Assembly (NCBI GenBank): GCA_000708835.1
Contig: DF237010.1
Location: 117,345 to 181,344 of the forward strand
DNA from: Klebsormidium nitens
Lineage: Eukaryota; Streptophyta; Klebsormidiophyceae; Klebsormidiales; Klebsormidiaceae
DNA: 64,000 nt
Direction of reading: 5' to 3'
Position numbers and translations under genes: made by a program. Below are positions 39,301 to 51,300 of the stretch, one piece after another. Below the pieces are notes generated by a model, which saw only the letters and a list, made by a program, of their open reading frames with translations, ran no database searches and was not told the DNA's origin. Every line of letters starts with the position of its first letter. Position 1 is the first letter of the stretch.

Positions 39301-42300
39301 TCAGCCACAGCTCCGCGGCCGCCGTGCGCATCGCCGCCAGCCGCGCGGCCGCGGGCTGCCACCCGAGCGCCTGCACGGACAGGGTTTGGAGGGTTTAGGG
39401 GCTGAGAATCCACAGGCTTTGGACACGGGATCAGATTGAAAAGTTGAGGGAACAGAATATTGAAAGTTCGGAGCGAAAAGGACGGGTTGCGACGGGTTGT
39501 CACCGAGCGCCTGCACGGACCGGGGTTTGGTGGTTCTACGGGCTGGGAGTTCACAGGCTTTGGATACGGGATCTTACTGAAAGTGTGAGGGAACAGAAGG
39601 TTTACAGTTTGGAGCGAGAAGGACGGTTTGCAACGGGCTGCCAACCGGAGCGCCTGCCGGGGGCGGGGTCTGGAGGTTATAGGGGCTGAGTATCTGCGCC
39701 TTCATATTGTGGGTCTTACAGAAGTCCTAAAAAAAGGAAGGTTCAGCATTTGGAGCAGCGGAATCGACTGCAACGTGCAGCCAACCTACCGCCTCACGGA
39801 CCAGATCTGGAGGAATTGGCTGAGAGGTAGGAGTCAAAGATCTCGTTCCAACCTTGGAGGCGAAGAAGCAATCTGAGACTAAAGCATTTCGGGGCTAAGA
39901 AAGCCTAGGGAATGCTGGTAAAGCCGAACGTGGCTGTGAACGAACCCCGGATGGGGGTGCACCTTTGGGACAGATTGTGAGGTTCGTTGCAAGCGAAGCA
40001 GTGCCCGTATCACATATCGGACCAACACGAAGAATGCTCATCGTCAAGTTCCAGACTGCTACACTCCCCGACTGCAACTCGCAAAACAGGAGCCGCAACG
40101 CAGTCGCCTCAAGAAAGTTCGTTGCAGCCGATGTCACCTGATACTGGCTGTCCGCCGCGTTCGGCGGCATGCCGATCCGCGGCAGCTTGTTCAGCGCCTG
40201 CACGTGTGTCAGCAGTGACGTCACGTCCAGGCTCTCCACGACGGCGACCATGGGCCCCCGGTTCTGGTCCCGGTAGTCCAGCAGCGCCGACTGGAGGGCC
40301 CGCCCGGCGTCGGCCAGCGTCCGCACGTACTCCACCTGTGGCAACCGTCCGGAAAATGTCCGACATCAGCTCCAAACTGGTCCTTGTTGCGGCAATGCAA
40401 TCCTATCTAGTATAAGGCGCTACACAAAATCACTGAGTCCAAGTCTCCGAGGGAGACAAGTAAACAGCGGGCTCGGCAAAGTAGGAAAAGATTCTGGCAA
40501 CGATTACTACTCATTAAGACGCGTTTAATAACTCTTCGCTAAGATTCCGAAACAGCGGCTGCATGGACTGACTCACGCACTTCAATATCATCGATTACAC
40601 ATTACCATTGAAACCTAGATTACAAGGTGGAACTCAGCACGTCAGAGAACGGGGCCTGACCTTGAATGCGATCTCCGGCGGTGCTCCCTCCTCGCCGCGG
40701 TCCTCCAGGTTTTCCCGGAAGGCCTCGTCGAAGTGGCGGCGCATGCTGGTGACCGAGACTTCACGGTTGGCGAACGGGTTCACCACCACGACAAGGCCCT
40801 TGCCGGAGTCGGGCAGGTGCAAGCACAGCAGGCCCCGGTTGTCCGCTTGACTGCGGGACAAGCGAAAGCAGTTGATCGAAAAGGTGTGAGAACTATTATT
40901 ACAGATCAGAAACGTTCCTGAATACAGCATGATTCGAAGGAAGCGTAATCTACATGGCGGGACAGATGCGCCGGCGGCAATCGAAGAGGGTCCTGATTGA
41001 AGATACTTGAGGTACGAGCCACGAAACCTTGAGAGTCAGGAAGGCAACAACGGAAAACTACATGAGGCGACTTGATTCGCGAGAAATGACCGCGCTGTAG
41101 AAGGTCTTAGGTCAATAAATCTTCGATCTAGCCATAATTGAACAAAGAGGCGCTTCTATAACCAACGAAGAAAAGGCTTGACCTATCGAAGTAGAGGCAA
41201 CAAATCTACGCAGCGTTGACCGGAGCGCGAGTATATTCCAAGCATCCAAGCCCTTTCAAGCTCCCTTTCTATCCAATTTTCCTTACCTGTGGTACAGATA
41301 CACGTACGACAGACTCGTCTTGCTGGCGTCCAGATACACCGCCTCGGCGGCGCTCTTCGGCCGCAGATCCGCCAACCCAAATCCGTCCGTCATTCTCTTC
41401 CCGCGTGCAGCCGGCTCAACCGTCGCAACGCAGCCCAACTGCAGCACCGCATTCAATGAAAGCGGGACACGTGTCTCATACACTCCCTCCACGTCCGGAT
41501 CGGACAGGTGCGTGGCCAGCATGCGCGCTGACACGTGGAAATAATCCTCCGGCACCTCGATTTGGAGCAAGTTGTAAACCGGGCGCGCGTGCGGCAGCGT
41601 CCGGCTCACGCGCACCCCGACCGCGTCCGCCCCCTCTTCCGGCGTCCGCTTGTTGAGGTAGAACCGCCGCGGAACGGTCACCGGAACGGACAGCATCCGG
41701 CCCCCCGCGATGATCCACGCGGTGAACTCCCCCGGCCGCCGCCCGGGGGCTAGCTGCAGGATCTGCCACGTCAGCCGGGTGACGTCATCCGCTTGCCGCA
41801 CGAACGCCCCGAGCCCCGCCCCGAGCCCCGGCTGCTTCTTTTTAGCCGCCGGCGCCGTCCCCCGGTTCCCTCCCCGGCCCGCGTCCCGAGCGGCCCTTTC
41901 CGCCTCTTTTTGCTCCTCGAGCCTCCGCTTCTTCTTTCCCGCGCGCGCACTTTTCCACTTCCGCTTCTTGTGCTCCAGCCACGCCGCGTAGTCCTCGTCC
42001 CGGTCGGGCGTCGGGCTCCTCTCCCGGGGGGGCGCTTTCCCCGCCATTCCGCGCCCCCTGCTCGGCTCCGCCTCCGCGCCGCCGTCCCTTTCTACCCGGG
42101 GATTCCCGCCATCCTCGTTCTCCTCTCCCGCCCCCCTGCTCTTCCTCCGTACCGTCGCAACCTTGGCTTTCTTGCTCGCAGGGGGGCCGCCGAAGTCCTC
42201 CAGATCACCCCCCAATCCCTCTGCTGGGCCTGCCTCCATCTCCCCCTCCCCCCCTTCTTCGATCATTTCGTCCAAGCCGGAGGGATCAACCGGGGCGACC

Positions 42301-45300
42301 CGAGGCGGCCTGCCCTGCGTTCCCGGGTGCGAGACGCGCTTCTCGGTCTGGGGGGGTGGTTTGGAGAACATGTCCTTGAGGCTGCGTTGCTGGTACTTGT
42401 CGTTCTTGTCGCGCAGCTTCTTGTACAGCCACTCGGGGTGCGCCACCCGAGGGACCGGGTTGGCCACCTGGCAGCACATAAAGCCCCGGTCGGTACAAAG
42501 AATCGGACCCTCTTCAAGCAATTAAGCCTAACCGGAGAGCGATCTCAACCGTTCAATTGTGCACGTACTACACAAATCTGAGATTGAATCTCGTGCAGTT
42601 ACTACAAAAGCCCGAGTTCATTCAATAGCTAAGAGGAACTCGGACCGTTTGACCGATTAAGCAACAGAAAAATCCTGGGGATGACCTATATCGCGAGCGA
42701 TGAGCCTGCTGTAGTAGAATCTACTGCGGTGGCCCGATACTGAAACGGAGTGGCTTTTTATGCGTTGTGGAATGTTCCAAAGAAATTTCAAATTCCACCA
42801 TCCTTGCGCGCACACCTTTTGCATGGCTGCCGGGATGGTAATGATCTTCTGGACAGCGCTCCCGAGGCGCATCTTGTAATAGGCCCAATCAACGATTGTA
42901 CGGATGCTCAGATCACCGCCCTCCTTGCACCACCGCCGCAAGTAACTTCGCTGCACGTCTGCACAAGGACGGAGGAAGGCTTAAGGTCCACGAAAAAGCA
43001 AGCAGATTGGCACCGAGAGTATGCAGACATACCTCCGATTGCGAAAGATGTGTCTCCATTGTTGGAGCCGCTGAAAGTCTCTAGTAGAGCAGACGACCAC
43101 AACACCCCTTGATTGGTCTGATGTAACAGAGAAGAGACGAGAATCCTTTGGTGACCGAAAGCGCCATATATAAGGAACTATGAAACGGTACATCGAAGTC
43201 GATAATTTGGCAAGAGTCCCTTTTGCCGAAGAACAACCTTTGGATCATACAATGTGAGCATCGTCAAATTCCAGCTTTGAAGTTCAGGTCCTAAGGCAAG
43301 GCTTTGCTCACCCGCGTCCGTCTCAAAGATGGCCACCGGGATCGCGCGCTCGCTGACGGGCGCGCCCTCGGGCGAGCGTGCGACAATGTAGCGGCACAGC
43401 AAACCCTTGTCCTTGACCATCTCCGTGCCCAAAAAGTCCGCGAGCCGCCGAGCGGTGGTCGTCGCGCACGACTTCTGCTCCCCGTAGTCCGCGAGCGATT
43501 TGGACATGGTCGTCTGCTCCGAAATGTACTCTAGCAGCTCCTCGTCCGTCAGGTCCACGCCGCGGTTCTGGCAATACAGGTTTTCAAGGTTCAGCGTTTC
43601 GGGGTTACAGAGTACTGGGATATTGGGGTTGCCTGGTTCTGGGTGCTAGGATTCTAGGTCAGGGATCAGCTTGTGCATTTGTACAGATATCGGCTCTTAC
43701 GTTGGGAAGAGTACGTTAATGAGTGATGGAAGAGAGAACCTTAGCGAGCATCATTGAGTTTTTGCTAGGTTTGCAGTGATTGCGGCTGAGGCGAAAGGGG
43801 TGAAACCTGCGAGTATCAGTTCGAGAATCCTGAGGATGTTGAATACCTGCTGAAATAGCACAGGTTGGAAGGACCAAGTCACCATTTCAACGACGTGCAG
43901 ACTCATGCCAGGGGGAAGACGGGCAGGCCTTCAACTAAGGACGTCAACGAGACGTCACAATACACTCTCAGGTCGACACTCAAGAAGCAGATACATGGGA
44001 CTTCAAAGGTCGGTAAAGTGCAACCCCACAAAGGGTTTGATTTGAGACTTCTGAACCGCCAAACCCTCACGTCGAGCATGTCGAGCCAGCGGTTGGCGAC
44101 GGCGGCGACCGCGCTGTAGCAGTCCTCCAGGCTGTCGCCCTCCAGGAAATTCTCGAACACCTCGCTCTGGAACACCTTGATCAGCTTCAGCTCGCCGCGC
44201 CGCTTCACCTCGAACCCCTTGAGCTCCGCTAACGTTCCGTCGTCGTTGAAAACGGCGTACCGCTTCTTGATGAGGACCCCTTCTTCCTTGGAGGCGGGTA
44301 GGATCATGGCCTTGTACGGGCCGTCGACTTCGAAGGAGATCGAGCACTCGCTGCTGGTCGTGTAGGTGCGCTTGATGGGGTCCTTGAGCGTCTGCGGAAC
44401 GACAGAATATGAGTAGTTGAGAGTGCGGGAGGATTTTATAAAAGGTCGCTCTGCAACCTCGACCTATTCAAGCTATCAAGGAGAGACTCGAAAACCGTGG
44501 TTGAGCTGTGCTACTTGAATGATTGAGGTGCAGCTGCAATCCAAGAAACAGTCTGGGTTGACGTTGAGAGCAGGATAGATGAGAGCGCGATCTGTGGCTG
44601 TAGTTTCAGAACCCTCTTGTGCGCTACTTTGACAATCACTTTTTCGGTCTCTTTTGCGTCTATATCAGTGCTCACCGCTGGACTAGACCCCCTGCTAAAC
44701 TCCCGGTACAATTTCTCAGGTAAGAGTATGGTAAACCTAGGTCCTGGACGGCAAAGAAGGCGACAACTGATCCTCGAAACATGCAGGTGGATTCAAAGGA
44801 CGCCCGCAGATAGAGCGCTCGTTACCTGGTACTGGTTGTTGGTGTTGTTGACGAAGACATCCACGTTGAGCATGACGCACGGGTAGGAAATGGTCATTTT
44901 GCGCTTGCCGTGGCTGCAACAAAGCAAAACGCTCCTTTTTACAATAGCTTGTAGAGTATTCTGTTCTTCCGTACAAGGCAAATTGACTGCAAAGTGCCCA
45001 GCCAAAGCAGAGCAGCCCCAAAGCTTCAGTGTCATAATCGAAAAGGAAGCTGAGACAGAGACGCTTTCCTTGACAAGCGGAGCAGGACAGCCACGCTGAT
45101 TCGTACCTTCGTAAATGATACCAAAGCAGTGAGCGGTGTGAAGCGAAGCATGCGAAAGAGGCAGATTGACGTCAGATTACGCCAGTGAAGATCAGGAGGT
45201 ACAGCTTGACGCCAAGGCCTGACAGTACAGCCAGAACCTATATCACTGTCTCAAGTCGGAAAGATCAATCCTGCGGGAAAAAAAGGAGAGCTGCCGACTC

Positions 45301-48300
45301 ACATGGTGGTGAAGGCGAAGTTCTCCGGGAATGACGCGGGCAGCGCGCACCAGATGCCGTCCGTGTCTAGTTCCAGCGGCTTCCCGATCTGCTCCACGAG
45401 CACGCGCGCGGCCTGGATGATCTTGGCGCCCGTGTACGTCACCACGCCCGCCATCTCCATCGAGTACCACCGGGCGCCCCTGGGGAGAGGTTAAGAGGGG
45501 TTTAAAATTCGAAGGACGGGTTACGCTGGCAGGTTAGTCATTTGAAGCTTCCGAGGACTATGGGAGCAACGCCAGCGAGTATGGTTTGGAGAAGAGGCTC
45601 TGGGAAGCTTTTAATGGGCAGAGAAGGCTTTTAATGGGCAGAGGCTTTACCGACGGCTTGCGGCGACGGCTTGGGAGAGACAGTCTCTGCTTCACTGTGA
45701 CCAGAAGGGGCGGTCATCTTCAACCCATCATGGAGAAAAGGACTGCCTTCAAGACCTAAAAGTAGAGCAACTTGAAAGCTGCTCGAAAGGATCTTGCGCA
45801 GGGTTCCATTGACAAGGGACTGGAGCCGCTGGGAAATTCAGATTCACCATGTCTTTGTGGGGTTCTAAGCGCCGCACGCCGTGCTCACTTGCGCATGACG
45901 TAGCCGTAGAAGGAGTTGAGGATGCACTTGTGCGCGAGCTGCAGCGAGTCGTACACGACGCACATGTCGTCCGCCTCCTGGATCTCGATCGGGTTGCCGC
46001 GGCCGCGCGCCGCGTTCAGCCGCGCCTTCCACATCTTGTTCAGCGCCTTGTACTCGTACCGCCGGTCGCGGAAACTGCGCACAGGGCGAAGATTTTGGGT
46101 CAGATATTGGAGGCAAGCGTGTGGAGTTGAAAGATCTGCTTATATACCTTAAAACTGCAACGAGGCCTTTTCTTGTCAGATGTTTGGGCGCTTTGAGCCA
46201 AGCAAACCTTCTCACGTCAAAAGCACCTTCGCTGGCCCCTTTCTCCCGAATTACAGAGTTCTCTCACATCTCCTCTTTCCATTCTTTCAAGCGAAGACTC
46301 TGGGCCTAACGGGGCGTTTTCAGCCGGCATTTCTTGCAGCAGTCGTTCCACTTCACTCCAGCCCGTCGCTCACCTTTTGACGGTGTCCACGTAGAAGGGG
46401 TTCTCCCGCATGCACACGGACGCCGTGCGCTGCTCCATCACCGGCTTGTCCAACACCTTCCGGTACACCTGCACACCGCGACACGTGTCACTTACCTTTT
46501 GGATGCAAACGGGACTACTGCGCCTATGCTTCTCTGCTAAGGCACCCCTCAGTCGCTTAGAGAAGCATTCTTAGTCATGTTGCCTGGTATGGAAGAGTTT
46601 GTCGCCGGATGGTGATCTACCTGCTAAGGCATTTGTGCAGCTGGATTCGTCAACTCTCAAACCCCAAACACAAATGAACGAAAAAGCAACCCCGGGAACC
46701 CCGTAGCCCAAACAAGCGGGAAGTCAAGTATAAGAGTCTTTGACACCTCAACAGTGAATGAAATTCAAGCCTGATTACCCTCATCTTCTGTGCGTACGAC
46801 TTGAACCGGTCTAGAAAGTGCACGGAACTTGAAGAAACATCCCCAAAAGCGCTTTGAGTCCAGCTCTTCGAACCCAAAAACATCAATCCCCTCACTTTTT
46901 GCGTGTACGACTTGAGCCGCGCCTTGAGTTTCAGCGCCTGCTGCTCTGGGTCCAGGTCCTTAAAGAAGACCGCCGGCCCGCCCTCGTACGCGGCCGGGAA
47001 CTGCTCCGACTCGATCTGGTTCTTGACCTGGCGGCAGAGAGTCGCAGCCGTTTCACGAGAGAACAAACCTGCCGCTCGCTGAAGACTGGAGTGAAAACAC
47101 GATCTGCCGCTTTTCGAAAACTAGGTATGAGTTTGCTGCTCACTACAGATTATGTGCGAGATTGCCGCTCAAAGAGGAAATAACGATCCGCAAGAGAGTC
47201 TGGGGAGCTCCAGAAGCGGCCTGTCAGCATCTCAATTTGTCTCGCCTGCCAAAACGCGGTGACATAGCGAGGTTCGCTTGGCAAGTACATCACGCTCGGG
47301 TCTCCGGGGTCACTAATGGCTCGACAAAAAATCAGTCGGGTCGATGTTCGCTGTTTGAGGGTCTGCTACATGAGTCTTCGGCTCTAACCTGGTAGTACTC
47401 GCTGCGGCTGGCCATAAAGTGCTCCCCGCGCCAGGTCCACTCCATCTGGCGCAGGCACGTCTTGTCGGGCCGGTTGAAGTCGCACCCCGCGCACACGTCC
47501 TCCGTCACGATCGACGGCGGCTGCGGGGGAAACGGTGGAGTTACGGGGACGAGTGAGCAGGGGTGACGGCAACAGTCAGAAGCCGGCGATCAGGATGCAT
47601 GCCGCGCTATTCTACATTCGTCATTGAATATCTGTGCACGGCACAGCTATGAATCCGTGGTCAAAGTGAGCCGCGCAGAAAGCAGAGCTGACCCTGTGGA
47701 CTCTGCTCGAGAAGCTTTGAGACCAGCTGTGGATCGAACATTGCTCCAGAAGAGTGTATGTCTCCGGTTATGTAAGCAGGCAGCAAATGTAGGTGATACT
47801 TCAAAAGAATTTTCGTACTACTTGATCGCATGTTTCTACCGCTCACCTGCAGTCGGTTAGTGAGGATGATGTTGGGGTACATGGCCGCCACGTCCAGATG
47901 GTAGATCACCGGGCGCTCCTCCCGGTTGGGCACGTCGCGCAAGTTCTCCAGCTGCACATAAAGTGCTTCAGTCAACATCGTAAAGCCTCTTCTTCTTGCA
48001 GACCCAATTGTATTGATTACCACTGAGTCGCATAGTCCGCGACGATGCAAACAAGCATCTGAATGCTTGTATGTGTTGTATTGATTACCACTGAATCGCA
48101 TAGTCCGCGACGATACAAACGAACATCTGAACGCTTCTGTGCTGCGTCCGCAATCCCAAGCGCACGATAAATGGCAAAAAGCCACAGCTTGGAAGTGCAG
48201 TTCTCGCGGGTCACCTGCGTTTGGATCTCCTGCTTAATCTCGTCGTAGTTGGTGATCTCATCCATCGTCATCTTGGCCTCCTCCTCGATCGCGAAGCGCA

Positions 48301-51300
48301 AGTCGCGGTCCAGGTTGTCGATAAGACCCTGCGGAACACAAGCGCGCCGCGGTGAGCGCAAAAAGGAACAGACACTGCCGCTTTGATCCGTTTGAAAATC
48401 AGATTCCAGAGCCCTCACTGAAAGCAGCAAGGATGGTTCCGGCCTGAAGAGGATTGCGCAGACGGGCTTCTTTGCGGTGGTGACTTTCTCAGGTCTCTGT
48501 AAGAGCACTCAAGAGCCACCAAAAGCTTTTGGTCAAAGACAGCGGCTGTAGCTGCCCGTTTTATCAACCTGCAAGTTCGGCAGCCTTCCAGTGACGTTCC
48601 CTAGGTGTCCCTCTTTCACACCGGTCGAATATGCGGCAACAGCGTCCACAACCAAATCCCGCAAACCCTATTGAGCACTTTTTAAACACATGCACATTGC
48701 ACCCATGCACTTCGCCACCCTGTCTGAACACAAAAGCTGAGCCGTCCCAATCATTGCGCGGCCGAAAATCTGCGACTCTCAGAAGTAGAGAGTCTGGTCA
48801 ACCGGCAAATTCTGACGAGACGAACTCACAAGCAGAACAATGTGGCAGACCAACTTGCCTGGTACGCTGAGGGCACGAGGCGGAAGCGCGTGGGGAGGTC
48901 GGAGCGGAAGACGCCGCTCTCGAGGCATTCCACATGGCCGCCAATGTACGTCTCGCTGTCCAGGAGGCTGTTCTTGTAGAAGCGCTCCTTCTCCGACGTG
49001 TGCTTGTTCGGGCATACGATGTTGCCGCGGAACGCCTGCAGTGAAGACTCCCATAGTTTAGGTAGGATAGTTTCTAGGTATGATAGTAACAGTCCCCGGG
49101 GAAAGCATAACTAAAACCTAAACCAACAAATACACCCGTTCCGCACCCGTACCCACCCTAAACCCCAAGCTAACCGCACCCGTTCGCCGGGCCATGACCA
49201 TATCCTACCTAGGACGATCCTACCTAAACTATGGGTCTATCTGCAGGGAGGCTTACTTTAGCATTACGGGCGCTTTAAGGGGTGACTCTCGTGACGCAGG
49301 CAGCGACAGAGTGGAAAGTGAACGACTGCAGTTGACTGGAGGCAGGCCGTCGAACAAGCACCACAGCGCCCTTCTTGGACTGAGAACGGGTTCATCAAAA
49401 ACTTGTAACCCTAACGAAAACCTTCGACTTTTGATGCCTCGGCTCCACTGAAGGGAATAGTCAAACCAGAACATTGAGCAAGCCAAGCCCGATGTCGAAT
49501 CACCGGCAAAGCTTACAGCCCATGTTGTTAACAAAGAAGGGGCAGTGAATATACGGGGGGGCCAGCTTTGGTCGCTTGCCCGAAGCGTGAGCAGCATCTC
49601 GTAGAGCATGCCCAAGCATGAAGCGGTGGAAACAAGAGTAGCGGTGAATTGACTGAAGTAAAATCGGGCAGACCTCGCCCACCTCAACATGAGATGTCTC
49701 TTCACTTTAGCAATTAAGCTCTAGCAACAGTAAGCTCCTGCACTAACACTGAAACCTAACCCAGATTACCCGCTCCGCACCCAAACCCACCCTAACCCCC
49801 AAACTAACCCTACCGGTCTCAGGCTGGTTACCTTACTATTGCTAAAGCTTACTATTGCTAAACGGAAAATTCAACTTCGCAGAGCGTGCCCAAACATGAA
49901 GCGGAAAGAACAAGGGCAGCGGCGACTGGAAGAATGTCAGTTCGAAAACTTCTGAGCTGCTCACCTCGACCATGAGCAAATCGCAGACCGTTCACAAGCA
50001 CGAAGGAAAAGTTTCTGGTGTAGAAAAGCCAGCGCAAACAGTGAGCCGCTCACAATCACCATGAGCAGCACCTCGCAAAGCATACTCAAAGCATGAAGCG
50101 GAAAAGCCTAGAAACGTACTGTCAATAGGTTCGTGAAAGCTTACCTCGACCATGAGGAGCATTTCGCAGAGCGTGCCGGAGCCCTTGCGCAGCACCTCGT
50201 CGGGCGACATGGGGATGACGGTGGCCAGCGAGAAGATGAACGGGTGCACGTACGTCGTGTACAGGTAGTACGTCGCGACGGCGTCGGAAACGGAATACGA
50301 CGCCATCGTCTGGGGGTCCTCCATCGCGAAGCGCACCATGTCCTCGGGGTTCACCTCCAGGGGGTCGTACCCCAGCTTGGCCTTAGTCACAGCCTGGGGG
50401 GGGGAGCGAAAAAAATGGTGAGTTTAGAGTTCTTGGTCTCGCAGTAGGCGAAACGATTCAATAATGAAACGAGCCGTAAATCGCTTGTGGCCGTAGGATG
50501 CTGGATTCTTCCAGACGTTGGGAGGTGATGTGATTACTTCTCTCTAGCACTCTGCATGGTGGCAACTTGTGTTCGCGAACAGTTCATGGTGGTCGCCTCT
50601 CAACAAGCTCCTGACGCGCGTCTCTCAGCTGCATGCTGAACAGCAAAGAGATTTCGCGGATGCGGACCAACTCTGATTCTTTCAATCGATCCAGTGTTGA
50701 CAGATTGCGGTATACGCTGCTTTTCTGGACGAGAAGAGTCCAGTAGATGTAATAAGCGGGGGCTGACCTTGAGGCCCTGGCTCCCCTGCGGGAGGTAGCT
50801 GTCTCGCTTCACCCACGCATATGCGTCCAAGTGAAGCGCAAACTTGGAGCGGCACTCGCCCTGGTTCCCGTCGCACCGGAAGCCAATCTCCTGCAGTTAC
50901 AAGCGTGCCAGCGCTTCGTTTTCCAGGTAACTTTTGCAAGAGCGAAAATGGGGCGGGTTCTGCCGCAACTCCCCGTTTTGAAGGGTTTCTCTCCGCAGCG
51001 AAGGTCGATAGAGAGTGTCTTACAGCTGTCCTAGACGGAAGAGGGTTTCCTAGGGTAGTCACAAACTGATAAGGCGTGCTCCTTAGGCTTCAAAAGGCGC
51101 TTTCTGGAGCGAGTACACAGAAGCCAAGAGGAACATTCTTACGTCGTGCATGCTCATGCCGTGCACGGCGGCGCGCGCCTCGATGAATGGCCAGTCGAAG
51201 AAGTCGCCGTTGTAGGTGACGTAGATCCCGGGCTGCACCCGCCGCATGTGGTCGAACCAGTACCGCAGCAGCCCGCGCTGCATAAACAAACTCCGAAGCT

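Larger units (their letters stand above)
33362..42467 (-). other. POL2A: Pol epsilon exons 23-35: C-terminal half
   Basis: Exons: 41287-42467, 40661-40850, 40138-40335, 39182-39370, 38535-38672, 37973-38149, 37122-37259, 36528-36688, 35842-36067, 35360-35533, 34708-34935, 33943-34242 and 33362-33538. This is the catalytically inactive B-family-like half that is needed for helicase and subunit contacts. Exon 23 is exceptional at 1181 bp. About residues 1204-1315 are Gly/Glu/Pro-rich and 1318-1380 Lys/Arg-rich, flanking the conserved [15 protein letters not shown]. Recognisable blocks include [41 protein letters not shown] and [11 protein letters not shown]. Zinc module A uses Cys2203, 2206, 2227 and 2232; module B uses Cys2263, 2266, 2278 and 2280. 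The protein ends LLETTPKN. Confidence 0.93.
42816..49035 (-). other. POL2A: Pol epsilon exons 11-22: polymerase core block
   Basis: Exons: 48859-49035, 48215-48328, 47847-47951, 47389-47520, 46896-47027, 46374-46468, 45889-46074, 45303-45479, 44826-44913, 44071-44391, 43312-43567 and 42816-42958. Motif A is [18 protein letters not shown] (Asp643); motif B lies in [22 protein letters not shown]; motif C is LELDTDGIW (Asp878, Asp880). The P-domain iron-sulphur cysteines are Cys668, Cys671 and Cys680 ([14 protein letters not shown]) and Cys765 ([10 protein letters not shown]). The thumb follows with [28 protein letters not shown] and [13 protein letters not shown]. Exon 11 ends TACCAG and is followed by GCAAGT, a GC-type donor; reading then resumes with [10 protein letters not shown] in exon 12 as family similarity requires. 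Confidence 0.93.

Noticed and set aside
41793-42581. Long plus-strand open frame (262 codons) over Pol epsilon exon 23
   Set aside because: It is antisense to a confirmed exon and arises from the GC-rich codon composition; the product has no domain.
48029-48160. Apparent open frames in the intron between exons 12 and 13 of Pol epsilon
   Set aside because: The frames follow the 68-bp tandem repeat and have no similarity to the polymerase.
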